Shown one piece after another: positions 33,833 to 45,592 of a stretch of DNA of 64,000 nt. This DNA comes from Coffea arabica (Eukaryota; Streptophyta; Magnoliopsida; Gentianales; Rubiaceae), in assembly GCF_036785885.1 (NCBI RefSeq), contig NC_092317.1, positions 6,574,501 through 6,638,500 on the forward strand, read 5' to 3'. The translations under genes and the position numbers were made by a program. Below the pieces are notes generated by a model. The model worked only from the letters and a program-made list of their open reading frames with translations. It was not told the DNA's origin and made no database searches. Position 1 is the stretch's first letter, and each line of letters starts with the position of its first letter.

Positions 33833-34801
33833 TTTCTTTTGTTGCAAAAGAGGACTAGTTGGTTTTTCTTTAGCTCTCCAGTTTCTTTTTTATGTGACAA
33901 CGGCCTTCTCTACAGTTTCATTTGTTTGGCCAACAGGACTCTTTTGCAGTATCTAATTGTTTGACAAAATTCAGTAAAAACAAAAAAACAAAAATTACAT
34001 GTAGTGATAAAAAAAAATTGTGAGGACAAAGATACTTTCCATAAAAATCTTGCATTTGGGTAACTTTGTACCTATTTCTATCGATTTCCAAATCACAATC
34101 TAATCAAGTAACCTGTTCAAAACTTTGCCCTTCAAATTGTGCACGCATGTGGCTCAGAGTGACATTTTGGATTGAAAATGAAAAAATGGAACCAACTGAT
34201 ACAGTTGGAATATCTTAAGACCTAATTATGAAGGAATACAAAAAATTATAAAATGTGAAACAGACATTTTGTGGTAATTAAAACATGGGTAAGAAATAGG
34301 CATTACACGGATAATCCTACTTCTTGCCCTACACGCTCTCTCTCTCTCTCTCTCATATATACACGCTTAACGTTGATCGGTACCAATTGCTTTACAAATT
34401 CTTGGAAAAAATTCAATAAAAAATCGACTAAATACTCAATTTGACATAATGAGCAACAGCATGAACCACTTTATTCAACAACGTCCAAATCTTAACCAAG
34501 TCTAATATCATCAACCATTGGACAAATGGCAGACAAATATTACGTTTTCTCTTTTTGATCTAGTGATGATGTGCTAGCTGATGCTTAGTCTAATTTTGGA
34601 GAAAATCTTCAATACCTTTGGAAAGCTTTATAGTCTGCACAGTATTATATGATTAAAAATTAAAGAATGCTCGACAACAGGGCAAAGAAATGAGACCATC
34701 AACTTAATTCTTCGGTTGATATATATGTTAGTATGTTTCATTGTAGTTGATGACTGCTTATTAGGTAATTTTATTTCTATTATGTCACACGATCCCAATT
34801 C
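33833..34801. other. intergenic, no gene seen
   Basis: Contains a (TC)n microsatellite at about 34337-34353 and the 3' flank of the next minus-strand gene. Confidence 0.4.
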
Positions 34802-35284
34802 TCATACAACATAAGTGGTTAATGAAAGTAGATCACACGACATAAAAAGGGGCAGCGCATGGAAACTGAAGATAGCCAGCAAGACGAGTGCATAGATGGA
34901 CCAAGACATGATCTTGAGGGATAATGGTAGAGCAATCGTGATGGCCAAGAAGAAAGCCGTGGCAGCAGAAAAAATCCCACCATACTCCAGCAATTTTGCC
35001 TGACTTAGGTACTTGGGAGGGACAAATTTGGCCATGAAAATAGACGCAAAAGCGAATACCATAGCCATTGAAACCAAGTGCACTGACCATGGCAGCTGAG
35101 CTTGTAAGGATTGAAGAGCGATTTCAGTTGCTGATGTCAAGCAAAACCCAAGTACCAATACTGCCCAGTCAAGCTGCCCCGGATGAGTGCATGGAGATGT
35201 GCTTTTGTGCTGCAAATTTGTTTCCTCAGCAGAGGACTGGGATTCGGGTTCCAGAATATCAGAAGGTAAATTATCTGTGCTCAT
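34802..35284 (-). CDS. small four-helix membrane protein, family copy 7 (subtype D)
   Basis: Single exon, 160 residues, starting MSTDNLPSDILEPESQSS, an acidic Ser/Glu-rich N-terminus as in copies 4 and 6. Helices: VLVLGFCLTSATEIALQS, HLVSMAMVFAFASIFMAKF, GIFSAATAFFLAITIALP, LKIMSWSIYALVLLAIFSF. A TATAAAA-type box lies about 130 bases upstream (35416-35423). Its 3' flank does not match those of copies 4 and 6, so it is an older duplicate. Function unknown. Confidence 0.83.
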   Translation of the reverse strand: MSTDNLPSDILEPESQSSAEETNLQHKSTSPCTHPGQLDWAVLVLGFCLTSATEIALQSLQAQLPWSVHLVSMAMVFAFASIFMAKFVPPKYLSQAKLLEYGGIFSAATAFFLAITIALPLSLKIMSWSIYALVLLAIFSFHALPLFMSCDLLSLTTYVV

Positions 35285-35415
35285 TTCTGGAAATGCGATT
35301 ACGAAATTGATGATGTTCAGTATTTACTTATCAAAAAAATCAGAGAAAGAAGAGAGTAATTAATGATACGGGCAAGGTTCTTGTTTCTGGAGAGGGTAGA
35401 ATCGAATCGAATGCT

Positions 35416-35423
35416 TTTTATAT
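35416..35423 (-). promoter_or_regulatory. TATA-type box of membrane copy 7
   Basis: ATATAAAA on the minus strand about 130 bases upstream of the start codon. Confidence 0.45.
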
Positions 35424-37656
35424 GGAGTTTCTATATATGTTGCATTGGTAGTTGGTGACATCATGGAGTTGAGCTCCACGATGTTGGTGACAGCGGCCAG
35501 AGCCCAAAGGAAGTTGCAAGGAAAATCTTATCAACGCTAAAATCAAAATTTGCGGCTGAACAAAATTGAGTCTTTATTAACCAAAGATTTACTAGAAGCA
35601 AATCTCAACCATTCTTGTGTTGTGACAATAAATACAGCAATTTTGGATGTTCACCATACAGCAAATGCTGCAGCCTTTTTAAGCTGTAAATTGTGGAATA
35701 ATTCTCACATTAGGCGGTGCTGATTAATCAGTGTACTTGATAGACTCTGCGAACGAACTAGTTCTATTTGGGATATCAAATCTTAGGTTCAATAAATTTG
35801 CTTTGCTGCAGTCACCTTAAAGTAGATTCCTTCCGTAATCTTTTTGGAACTGGTCATTTTCTTCTTCCAATTTGCATTTGAGATTTCAAAACAATAATGC
35901 CGTTACACGTGCAATTCACTTTGTTGATTGACTTTTTTTTTATTTTTTTTTTCTTCTTTTGTGGGGTCAATTTTTACTTAGAATTTAATGCACACAGATT
36001 AGTTTACAGTTCTCATGCCCACTATTTTTGACTAATAGGATCTGAAATCGACATGGTATAATATTATACAATATAAATCTAGCAGAAACAAATTCCACCG
36101 TCAAAAAAAAAAGTAGTTCTCTGCAAATTTGAACGTTATCTTCTATAGATGAACATACATATTAATATCCAAAGCGATATACGCATTAATGTATGTATTA
36201 ATTGCCAACATCTATAAGTGGTTATAATATGAGAAACATTTTTTAAAGAAATTTTAATTTATTTACCTAATTGACATGCATACATAATTTCTCCTTTTTT
36301 TTTTTTTTTATACGTAACTTAGACAAATCAACAACGGGATTATTAATTTTTTAGACAATTTAGAAAGTAAATTTAAGCTAACATGTCATAAAAGGTATCA
36401 TAGCACAACAGTAATATGAAGAGAGGAAACTACTTTATTGTTGAGTATTTTTTTTTTCTTAGTGCTTTAGGTGTGTAATTACTGCATCTTTGCAGGTATG
36501 AATAAACGAGAAATATTCACAAGAGGAAAGCTTGAACGAAGATATATAAGAGGAGCTAAAACACTGACCCTTGGACTAAATAGGTTAAAGACTAGAAGTC
36601 AATGACCCTGTCCATATTAATGTCCATCAAGATTGAATATGGACTAGAAGTCAATTTTGCACATTAATATAAAGGAAATTTAAGTAATGTAGTAATTCTC
36701 AATTTTTTACATGCCACGATATTAATGGTGGAATAATCCATCGTGAATATTCTGGAGCAGCTGGGATCATATCTTATATATTCTTTCTCTATATATATAG
36801 TTCGGGAATGACATGAATAGCCCCCTTTTTTTGTCTCGATCGTCTCTTTCTGCATGTCCTCATGCACCCCATATATAGTAACTATAGTTAGTAACTATAT
36901 ATAGACATTTAATCGTTATTTTATAAACATGTTTTGGCTTCGAACTATTTCTACTACGTACTGACCAATACAACTTGTCAAATTATCAATGTAATTCCTA
37001 GTTCCACAACAGTAATACTAGAAATGTGTGTAGTAAACAGTTAATTATCCTAGAAAAAAGCACCAGAAAATCGTCTTGTCATTGTAAAATCGATAAAATA
37101 TGAAGCTTAGGAACTGACAAATATGGACTAAAAGTTCAAGGTTGTTCCAAGTACTTGAGCCGGTAGAGTAGGTTGCATTGGCGTGTCTATCTAGTTTTTG
37201 GCTTATTTCTAGGTTAGTGCAATAAGCGAAGTAGATTATGTACTGAAACAGTACCAGAGACAATAATATGTTAATCCCCTCCACAGGCACAGGGTACATT
37301 GCCTTTGTTCTTTGACTCGTTGGCACCAAAAACATGGAAGAAACAGGATAAGTGTTGTCCTTTATATATATAGGGTTAAAATCCAGTCAAGACTAAGTCT
37401 GCCCATTTTTACCAAGCTTTCAGATGATACTTTTGCGAACTAAACCACTAATTTAATATTTTATTTTCTTCCGGTTCTTTTATTCTGCCGGTTATGCTTT
37501 TTACATTGTAATCTCACATTTTTTTTTTAAATTTATTTTCTGGTTTGCATTGTGATTTCATTCGACCCTTGATGACTCCAAGGAATTTGTGCCTTTTACA
37601 GTTATAAAATTTGGATTTTAGCTATTGTCGAGGCAAAGACTAGGTTACTCTTGCTC
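35424..37656. other. intergenic space between divergent membrane copies 7 and 8
   Basis: The genes at 34.8 kb (minus) and 37.7 kb (plus) point away from each other, so this 2.2-kb stretch holds both promoters. AT-rich with T runs near 35935 and 36295. I see no gene or clear transposon end. Confidence 0.4.
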
Positions 37657-37663
37657 TATATAA
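37657..37663 (+). promoter_or_regulatory. TATA box of membrane copy 8
   Basis: tatataa within gctctatataagcaatcag, 44 bases upstream of the ATG at 37707. Confidence 0.6.
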
Positions 37664-37706
37664 GCAATCAGTGTACAACTGATTAGTCCGTGATCTCTCA
37701 TCAACT

Positions 37707-38237
37707 ATGGCCCTTGTTCTCTTCTTCAAGAAAATAGTTGAGGTGCTTTTGCATTTCTTCAACAAAATACTTGAGCCTTTCCTCCCATGGCTCAATCTTC
37801 TTCTTCCTCCTCCTCCGCCTGCGGCTCAAAATCATAGGCCATTCGCCATTCCTGATCAGGTCGTGCGTGAAGCAGCTCATCAAAATGTGCCACGGGATCT
37901 AGACTGGACTATGCTATTAATTGCTTTTTGTTTAACATCAGCAGTTGATATTGCTCTTCAATCAATCCAAACTACCTCAAATCTTCCTCCATGTTTCCAT
38001 ATACTATCCTTCTCAATTCTACTCGCTTTTGTCTCCCTTTTTATGGCAAAATTCATAAATCCCAACAGTCGGATGCTTTCTGAAGCATTGGAAAAAATTG
38101 GGATTTTCTTTGCTGCCACGGCTTTCTTCCTAGCCGTGACTACAGCATTTCCTCCATGGCTGAAGATCATTTCTTGGGCCATTTATGCACTGTCCTTGCT
38201 TGCCATAATCATATGCAAATTATGCAACCGTCACTAG
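37707..38237 (+). CDS. small four-helix membrane protein, family copy 8 (the only plus-strand member)
   Basis: Single exon, 176 residues. The N-terminus differs from all others: a hydrophobic stretch MALVLFFKKIVEVLLHFFNK, then LPWLNLLLPPPPPAA, so it may carry an extra amphipathic or membrane-associated helix. Family helices follow: MLLIAFCLTSAVDIALQS, HILSFSILLAFVSLFMAKF, KIGIFFAATAFFLAVTTAFP and LKIISWAIYALSLLAIII. Helix 1 resembles copy 2, helix 4 resembles copies 1 and 5. A TATA box sits 44 bases upstream. Inverted relative to the other seven copies, so it arose by inversion or inverted duplication, or is an ancestral outer copy. Function unknown. Confidence 0.82.
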   Translation: MALVLFFKKIVEVLLHFFNKILEPFLPWLNLLLPPPPPAAQNHRPFAIPDQVVREAAHQNVPRDLDWTMLLIAFCLTSAVDIALQSIQTTSNLPPCFHILSFSILLAFVSLFMAKFINPNSRMLSEALEKIGIFFAATAFFLAVTTAFPPWLKIISWAIYALSLLAIIICKLCNRH

Positions 38238-38408
38238 CACTTCAAGCATGCAAGGAACTCATTATATTACATAGTACTATGTACTAATGTTCCCAGTATG
38301 CTTCCTTGATCTATGTACTGAGTATATTCCGGACTTTTCCGAGGAAGATCTTCTAGTATATTTTGCCATGAGAATCTCTTGAATGAAGGGCTGAAGCTGC
38401 TTTTACTG

Positions 38409-38505
38409 CTTGGTTTAAAAGAATAAAATAAAGAGTGTTGGATATCCAGATTGTGCTTTGGTTTAATAGAATAAAATAAAGGGTGTTGGATATCCGAATT
38501 TGAGT
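38409..38505 (+). repeat. 48-bp tandem duplication
   Basis: ggtttaaaagaataaaata followed by agagtgttggatatcc at 38411 recurs as ggtttaatagaataaaata, then agggtgttggatatcc, at 38459. Two diverged units in the 3' flank of copy 8. Confidence 0.8.
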
Positions 38506-38825
38506 TGATGATGAATCAGCAAATAAAATTTGATCTCCGGTTGTAACCGTGGAGTATATGTACCTGGTGTTATCCAACATTCCAAGTTGTTATTGCCCCA
38601 TCTATAAAGTTTTTGTTTTTGTTTTTGTCCATTTTGTAGTTTGTACTTTGTCAAATCAATTAAATCTCTCATTGGGTGGATTTGTTTATTAAATAGGATG
38701 AATTCCCAATTAATTTCTTGCACGTGCTTAGTTAACTAAACAAAATTTTTAAGACTAAAGTGATGATTGATAAACCCATTCAAATACTTAAAGTTAATAA
38801 ATTAAGTAATTTTTTAAGATTAAGG

Positions 38826-39437
38826 GTATGTTTGATAACTAGATTTGCTCCCCCCTCTCCCCCTCGGGGGGTAGTGGTTCGATAACCAGATTTGCTTACA
38901 TCTAAGTAAAACTACTTAATAAATTGTATATAAAATTGTAAGTAAAAGTTGTATCGTATAATTTGTTGAACTATTGAACTAGTACAATAATGTTAATACT
39001 ATTGAAAATATACATTGTCCTCTCTCATACACACACCACTTTCGTGCGCGCGCACGCACAGAGTCTCCCACACACCTACATAATTTCTTCTCTTTGACAT
39101 ATTTTCTTTGTCAAACACATAAAATATACATTTTTCTTCTCCCAAACACACATTTTCACACATAAAAATATATTCTTTCTCACACAAACATACTTTTCAT
39201 ATTAGCATGTAGATTATTAGTAATAAAAAAAATAATATTTACAAAAGTAATATACAACAAAAATAAAGCATAACATTACTATTAAGCTATATAATACACT
39301 GTGAAAAAATATTTCAAATTAGTCCTCACATTCAATTTGTTATCAAACATTAACTTTATGGATTCAACAAATTAAGGCTTAAGCAATTAAGTTTCATTCT
39401 TCAAGATTCAGTTTTCAGTTTTGTCCAACACACCCTA
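38826..39437. mobile_element. possible non-autonomous DNA transposon
   Basis: Left edge agggtatgtttgataac, right edge in reverse tagggtgtgttggacaaaac. The outer match is about 12 bases and no target duplication is evident. Confidence 0.35.
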
Positions 39438-40712
39438 AATAATCTTCATCAACAAAATTGATGCCTATCCATTAGAGATAGAAGGGAAGCCAGGCCAAAT
39501 GTAGTTGTGAATCTAACAAGCATCAACATGGATTTAACCGATCCAGTTGTCTTTAGCAAATGAGACAAAAGAAACGATAGAAAATTTGTTACATGTACAG
39601 TTGAATTTTGAAATTCTTTAATCGAAATACCAAAATACAAGATATGCCCTTTAATATAAGATAGAATTTGTGACTTTATGAGTTTTCACAAGGTTCCATT
39701 TACTTCACTCAGAGCAACAATGAAGGGTTTCCAATCACTAAGCATCTTGGTTGATGTCCGCTTTGTACATGTCATCTTACTTAACAAAGATGATTCCACT
39801 TATGATTCGTCGACATGATTGCTTAACTAGGATTAATATGTTACAAAACCAAGAAACCTTTTAGCAAATTATCCTCATCAGGAAGGTGAGCCATGTAAAA
39901 CAACCAACATAGAACTAACCGACTACATTAGTCCTTATCCCTAAGAAAAAGAAACAAAGATTTTTAAATAGACAACAAGAGGGTAGGCAGAGGTGTTTCT
40001 GACTTATCTGTGCATCATATATACTGCGTAACTTGTGATGGAAGCAATTTAATCCCTTACACATTCGCATAATTAGGAATTCATGGTATATATATAGTTC
40101 TTCTTGTTTTCATCGTCTCACAAGATTCCAATTATTCGATCCATGTTTCTTGCGTTAGAATGATCAATTCAGTTTATTACTTTGTTATAAACTTTTATGG
40201 TTATCAAGATTGCTATGTTAAATGTGCAATTCTGATGTAGTATTTTAGCTGCATTGTGTGTTTCCTCCAATGACATTGCATGTATCTGTCACCGAACAAA
40301 TGGTTGCAAAGTTAGATCATATATATATATGTTTCGAACTGACCATATATACCTCTTAGAGTGATACTTTGAAGTACTGCTTATAGTTTTCCCAAACTCA
40401 ACAGATTGGAATTTCCTTGCAGAAATGATTAGTCAAGCAAAATGAAGAAACAATCGTCCAGAATATCTGGTTTTTGGTGCTTTTGACGGAGAGCACAAAA
40501 CGTTTACAAAGATCTGGTGGAAACTCCACCTGGTTGATAAAGTGAGCAGAATTTTAGCATTTGGACAAATTGAAAAAGTTTAGACAAGAGGTCCACTACT
40601 GGTGCTTTAGTGTAATTTTTAAAAAATTAGGTATAAAAATTAAAATCATTAAGAGATTGCAACTCAATATATTACAATTAATCAACAAAAATGGCCAGGT
40701 AAATACTATAGG

Positions 40713-40947
40713 TTGCGTTTGGATTGAAAAATTTGACGAAAAATTTAAAATCCTCTGAAATTCCACTAGCTGTTTATATTGTTTAGAAGGTAGTTAAATT
40801 ATAAATTATCAATTAATCTTGTATTTAAACTATATCTTAATAATTGATATATTACAAATCTAAATCCCTATTAGACAATTCAAACAACTAGAGTAATTTG
40901 GATGAATTTTAAATCCTTCATCAAATCCCTCAATTCAGACCAAACAC
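40713..40947. mobile_element. MITE with GTGTTTGGATTG-type ends
   Basis: Left ttgcgtttggattgaaaaat with aaaatttaaaatcc; right in reverse gtgtttggtctgaattgagg with ggatttaaaattc. Length about 235 bp. Confidence 0.6.
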
Positions 40948-41289
40948 TTGATTAATGAGACTCAAATCCAAGATCTCCTGGCACTTCCTTAATGTATATA
41001 TATTCACCTCTATAATTTACCAAGTCTATCATTCTTACTTGCAAAATGTGTAGAGTACTCAATTTGAAAAAAAAAAAAAAAAGTATACAAATTCTCTATT
41101 ATTTTCTTTTTTTTTTTGGGGGGGAACTCTACAATGATCTCACTTGTCAGACAGCAACGTCAGAAATAACGAAAATAACTGTCATTCTTGAACTCACCGC
41201 CCACTTGAACAGATAACGAGGAGGATAGAGGCGTTGGGAAAAGGTCTCCCGAGCTAACAAACCGAGGCAACCACTGCACCTCCTAGGTC

Positions 41290-43902
41290 ATGGCTTTGGT
41301 GCTCCCGTTATTTTCAAGCCATCATCTCCACCACCATAATCATCATCATCATCACCTCCCCATTCGCAATCCCATCAGCAATCATTCAGTTCAATCGATT
41401 TCCACCCCAGTTGAGAACAGAAGTGGTCGTCGTAATTCTCCTCTTGAAGAAATAACTGAACTTTGCGAATCAAAAACTCTCATCAAAGCCTTGAATTTGA
41501 TTCAAGAAAATCCGCATAATAGCTTTCTTGATCCAACCCAAAAAGCTTTAGCCTTGGGAATACTCTTACAGGCCTGTGGAGTTGACAAAAACATTGAAAT
41601 AGGAAGAAAAGTCCATGAATTAATTCGGGAGTCGATCCATTTGAGAAATAATCCTGTACTAAATACTAGGGTCATTACAATGTATGCAATGTGTGGTTCT
41701 CCCTCAGATTCCCGCTCTGTTTTTGATCAAATACGGGGGAAAAATCTGTACCAATGGAATGCGCTTTTGAGTGGGTATACAAGAAATGAGTCTTACTATG
41801 ATGCGTTGTATCTTTTTGATGAAATGATCTCAATAACAGAATATATGCCGGATAATTTTACGTTTCCTTGTGTTATAAAGGCTTGTGGAGGGATTTTGGA
41901 TGTGGATTTGGGAATGGCTGTTCATGGGATGGTAGTGAAGATGGGTTTGGCTTCTGATGTGTTTGTGGGGAATGCATTGATTGCTATGTATGGGAGGTTT
42001 GGGATTCTTGAGAATGCCGACAAGATGTTTGAGTTTATGCCTGAGAAGAACTTGGTTTCTTGGAATTCTATGCTTTCCGTTCTGTCCGAAAATGGGTGTT
42101 TTCAAGAAAGTTTCAATTTTTTTAGAGAATTGTTAATGGGTTTGGATGGATTGGTTCCTGATTCAGCTACAATGGTGACTATTTTGCCTGCTTGCGCAGG
42201 GGAAGGGGATTCCGTGATGGGAAAGGCTGTTCATGGTTTAGTGGTGAAATTTGGGATGAGTGGGGATGTAATGGCGAGCAATGCACTAATTGACATGTAT
42301 TCAAAATGTGGGCTTTTGGAGGAAGCCCGAGTTACTTTTGACTTGAATGATAGCAAGAATGTAGTATCTTGGAATTCAATGATTGGCGGGTATTCTAGAA
42401 AAGGACTTATTGATGGAACATTTGACCTTGTGAGGAAGATGCAAATGGAAAGGGATAAGTTCAAGGCTAATGAATTAACAGTGTTGAACGTATTGCCTTG
42501 TTGTCAGGCGGCTTCAGAGCTATTGTATTTGAAGGAACTTCAAGGATATTCTATTAGACAGGGGTTTGTAAATGGTGAATTGTTAGCGAACGCTTTTATT
42601 ACAGCATATGCTAGATGTGCTTTATTAAGTACGGCAGAGTGTCTGTTTGATAAATTGGAGAGGAAAGCAGTGAGCTCCTGGAATGCACTTATAGGTGGAT
42701 GTGTACAGAATGGGAATCCATCCAAAGCATTAGAAAAGTATCTTGAAATGGCACATTCAGGAATTGACCCTGACTTGGTTAGCATTGGTAGCCTTCTTTT
42801 AGCTTGTAATCATTTGAAATCACTATGGTATGGTAAAGAAATTCACGGTTTTGTTCTTAGAAAGGGGTTAGAAATTGATTCGTTTATCAGTACATCACTG
42901 CTTTCACTTTACTTTAGTTGTGATATTCCAGCACATGCACAAGTTCTATTTGACAGCATGGAGACAAGAGGGTTAGTGTCTTGGAATGCAATGATTGCAG
43001 GGTACTTGCACTATAGACTGCCTTGTGCAGCTTTGGATATCTTTCGTGAAATGGTATCTGATGGTATCCAACCTAAAGAAATTACTATAGTAGGTGCCCT
43101 AGGTGCTATTTCACGGTTGTCAGCTTTGCATCTTGGGAAAGAAGCTCATTGCTTCGCTCTGAAGGTTGACTTAATGAAGGATAGTTTGGTTAATTGTTCA
43201 TTAATTGACATGTATGCCAAAAGTGGGTCAATAGAATTATCCCAAACAGTTTTTGATCAGGTACAGGATAAAGACACTGCATTATGTACAGCTATGATTT
43301 CTGGCTATGCAATTCATGGATATGGAAAGGAGGCTCATATGCTATTCCAGAAACTGAAAAAGCTTGGCTTGAAGCCCAACCTCTGTACATTTTCTAATAT
43401 CCTAATTGCATGTAACCATGCTGGAATGATTGAACAGGGACTTAGTTATTTAACCGAAATGCATGCTTTTCACAACATAGAGCCTAAGTTGCAGCATTAT
43501 GCATGTGTAATTGACATGCTCGGTCGTGCAGGACGATTTGTTGATGCTTTAGAGCTAATTGCTAGTATGCCTATTAAACCCGATGCCAGAATTTGGAGCT
43601 CATTGCTTAGTTCCTGTAGAAATCACCGTGAGTTGGATTTGGGAAATGAATTTGCTGAGAAATTGTTAGAATTGGAGCCAAGCAGAGCTGAAAGTTATAT
43701 TCTAGTCTCTAACTTCTTTGCTGGTTTTGGGAAGTGGGATGATGTGAGAAGGGTCAGGGGTATAATGAAAGAGATGGGACTGCAGAAGGATGTAGGTTGT
43801 AGTTGGACTGAAGTTGGAGGGAAAACTTATAGCTTCATTGTTAGTGACGAAATGCTTCCTGACTCAGAAGAGATTAGGCTTATGTGGAAGACATTAGAGT
43901 AG
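41290..43902 (+). CDS. PLS-class pentatricopeptide repeat protein, E-type end, DYW domain missing
   Basis: Intronless, 870 residues, as usual for this class. PPR proteins of the PLS class bind organellar RNA and mostly act in C-to-U editing. Residues 1-25 include a His-rich run (about 11-24) and probably belong to an organelle transit peptide. Repeated P, L and S motifs run through the protein, visible as recurring VFVGNALIAMYGRFG, NLVSWNSMLS, VVSWNSMIGGYSRKG and SLIDMYAKSG. The E region begins near KPDARIWSSLLSSCRNHREL and continues to KDVGCSWTEVGGKTYSF. The reading and length resemble Arabidopsis At1g18485 (from memory), which continues into a DYW domain; here a TAG stop falls at that point. 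If editing is the role, the deaminase would have to be supplied by a partner. Start chosen as the first ATG before the His run. Confidence 0.92.
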   Translation: MALVLPLFSSHHLHHHNHHHHHLPIRNPISNHSVQSISTPVENRSGRRNSPLEEITELCESKTLIKALNLIQENPHNSFLDPTQKALALGILLQACGVDKNIEIGRKVHELIRESIHLRNNPVLNTRVITMYAMCGSPSDSRSVFDQIRGKNLYQWNALLSGYTRNESYYDALYLFDEMISITEYMPDNFTFPCVIKACGGILDVDLGMAVHGMVVKMGLASDVFVGNALIAMYGRFGILENADKMFEFMPEKNLVSWNSMLSVLSENGCFQESFNFFRELLMGLDGLVPDSATMVTILPACAGEGDSVMGKAVHGLVVKFGMSGDVMASNALIDMYSKCGLLEEARVTFDLNDSKNVVSWNSMIGGYSRKGLIDGTFDLVRKMQMERDKFKANELTVLNVLPCCQAASELLYLKELQGYSIRQGFVNGELLANAFITAYARCALLSTAECLFDKLERKAVSSWNALIGGCVQNGNPSKALEKYLEMAHSGIDPDLVSIGSLLLACNHLKSLWYGKEIHGFVLRKGLEIDSFISTSLLSLYFSCDIPAHAQVLFDSMETRGLVSWNAMIAGYLHYRLPCAALDIFREMVSDGIQPKEITIVGALGAISRLSALHLGKEAHCFALKVDLMKDSLVNCSLIDMYAKSGSIELSQTVFDQVQDKDTALCTAMISGYAIHGYGKEAHMLFQKLKKLGLKPNLCTFSNILIACNHAGMIEQGLSYLTEMHAFHNIEPKLQHYACVIDMLGRAGRFVDALELIASMPIKPDARIWSSLLSSCRNHRELDLGNEFAEKLLELEPSRAESYILVSNFFAGFGKWDDVRRVRGIMKEMGLQKDVGCSWTEVGGKTYSFIVSDEMLPDSEEIRLMWKTLE

Positions 43903-44099
43903 AAAATAACTGATACCTGATATTTCCCTAACCTGGGTTTTAGTGCTTCATGAGCAAAGATAGATCTGAGAAAGCAATAAAAGATATCACTTTATTCTTT
44001 TGGCTTGTTGAGGACGCCTAAAGTTGTTGCTTTCAGGGTCTGCAAGAATGCCATCTAGTTGTCTCATAAGTCAATTGAATGGAGAAAACTCTAGGGAAG

Positions 44100-44178
44100 T
44101 TATACCATTTTGGACTGACTTATGCTTCTGTAAGACTTGTGATAACTGCCTCATTTCCATCAAGTTGGTATCTCAAAG
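44100..44178 (+). pseudogene. possible decayed DYW-domain remnant
   Basis: A plus frame reads LCFCKTCDNCLISIKLVSQ, which can be laid against the DYW-type pattern CxDCHxxxKLIS of PLS-PPR proteins. It lies 200 bases after the PPR stop on the same strand. The match is short and the neighbouring HSEKLA and terminal DYW motifs are not visible. Confidence 0.25.
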
Positions 44179-45296
44179 TTGCTTGTGGGGAGATAGTTCT
44201 GAGTGATAACTAGCATTTTGACCGTTTCAATATTCAGGGACTGTTAATCCTTCTACTGGTCTATGGGGTAATGGATTTTAAAGCTGCAAAACATGCTCTG
44301 AAGGCATTGAAAATCATGCAAGTGTATGATTATCAATTTATTAAAAGCACATTATCATCTGGTATGTGAAAGTTTAGGGTCTTTTGAAAGAGATCAGGAA
44401 GGGGAAGTGTTAAAACTGGTTAGCAGAAATTTACATGCAGAAACTGCTTTTTCCTTTGATCAACTGTAGAAGAAGTGTCACAGGAAACGTTTGGACTGAC
44501 TTAGGCAGATGAATTGCTTCGAACAATATTCCTACCAAGTTCGTATGGATCATCATTCTTGAAGCTGCTGAAGAGGAATCCTTCCTGTCTAATGATCTCG
44601 AGCGAGGACAGAACGAGGAAAGAATGCCAAAACTGCGAGTGCATCATTCTTAGAATGCCATTCATGGTTAAATCCATTAAATGGGCCAATCCTATAGGAA
44701 ACTATCCTGGTTCTGTACTTGTTTGTTTTGGTTGGTTTAACCCGGATTTTGAAAGGCCCAAAAGGGGTTGACTTTTCAATGGGAAATCCCGGATTAATTG
44801 CAAATTTATGCGTTACAGAATGTTATAGTTTAAAATCTGAATTCTAAATTTTGAAAATTAAGTGTTGAAAGCATTAAGTTGTTGAATTGTTTAAATTATA
44901 TGTATTTGATAACTAATTGGATAATAATATCGAATTGAAATATCGCGCAAATATTATATTTTTATTTTAAAAAAATTAGCTTTATTTGTGTATTTGGAGA
45001 AAAAGAAAAATGTGGGTGTATGTGTATATAAGAGCAAGAAAATAATGAAACAGTATAGAGGTGATATTTCTAAATATTTATATTAAAAGTCTCTAAAATG
45101 TGCTAGAGTAAATCAAATGAAGCTGAACTATACTCGTTATCTACCAAGTTCTTAATATTTGCAACCATTTTCATCTTCCAAGTCCTTAAATTTGTTATCC
45201 ATCAAGTTTAATTGAGCGACTTTCCAAACATGCAGTAGAATTTAAAGTGGACAATACATAATTATTGCGTTAGTATTTATTATTTTAGTTTTTATC

Positions 45297-45400
45297 AATA
45301 TAAGTTAATTCAGTTGGTAACGATGGATCACTTTCTTACGAGAGATCATGAAAGCGGTCAATCCTCTTATCCAAACTTTTATTTTATCCAAAAAAAAAAA
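45297..45400 (+). mobile_element. SINE-like insertion
   Basis: taattcagttggtaacgatg resembles a tRNA A box and aagcggtcaatcctctt a diverged B box about 45 bases later, followed by cttttattttatcc and a run of A (45389-45400). No target duplication identified. Confidence 0.5.
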
Positions 45401-45582
45401 TGAAATGATTTGGTTTCTATTTTTTTAAATTCTTTTTAAAGTATTTTAGATTGTAAATTGACTAGAGCAATTAGAACTCTGTGGTGCCCGTCCACTAGCA
45501 AATAGCAATATCTCAATCAATGAAATAAGTTCTCAGTTTTCTTAATGAGCATGACTAAATTCTTACTTGCGCCGCAACAAAT

Positions 45583-45592
45583 TATTAAATTT
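45583..45592 (+). repeat. target-site duplication of the Pack-MULE, left
   Basis: tattaaattt directly before the left inverted repeat, identical to 47415-47424 after the right one. Confidence 0.93.

Larger units (their letters stand above)
38238..41289. other. intergenic space between the membrane cluster and the PPR gene
   Basis: Contains the 48-bp duplication, a possible transposon at 38826-39437, a MITE at 40.7 kb, a CACACA/CGCGCA-rich stretch near 39030-39190, and the PPR promoter side. No other gene supported. Confidence 0.45.
43903..45592. other. intergenic, PPR 3' flank up to the Pack-MULE
   Basis: Includes a possible DYW relic at 44.1 kb and a SINE-like insert at 45.3 kb. The plus frame at 44514-44771 and its antisense frame have no family features. 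The 44.8-45.3 kb part is AT-rich with no structure I can name. Confidence 0.45.
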
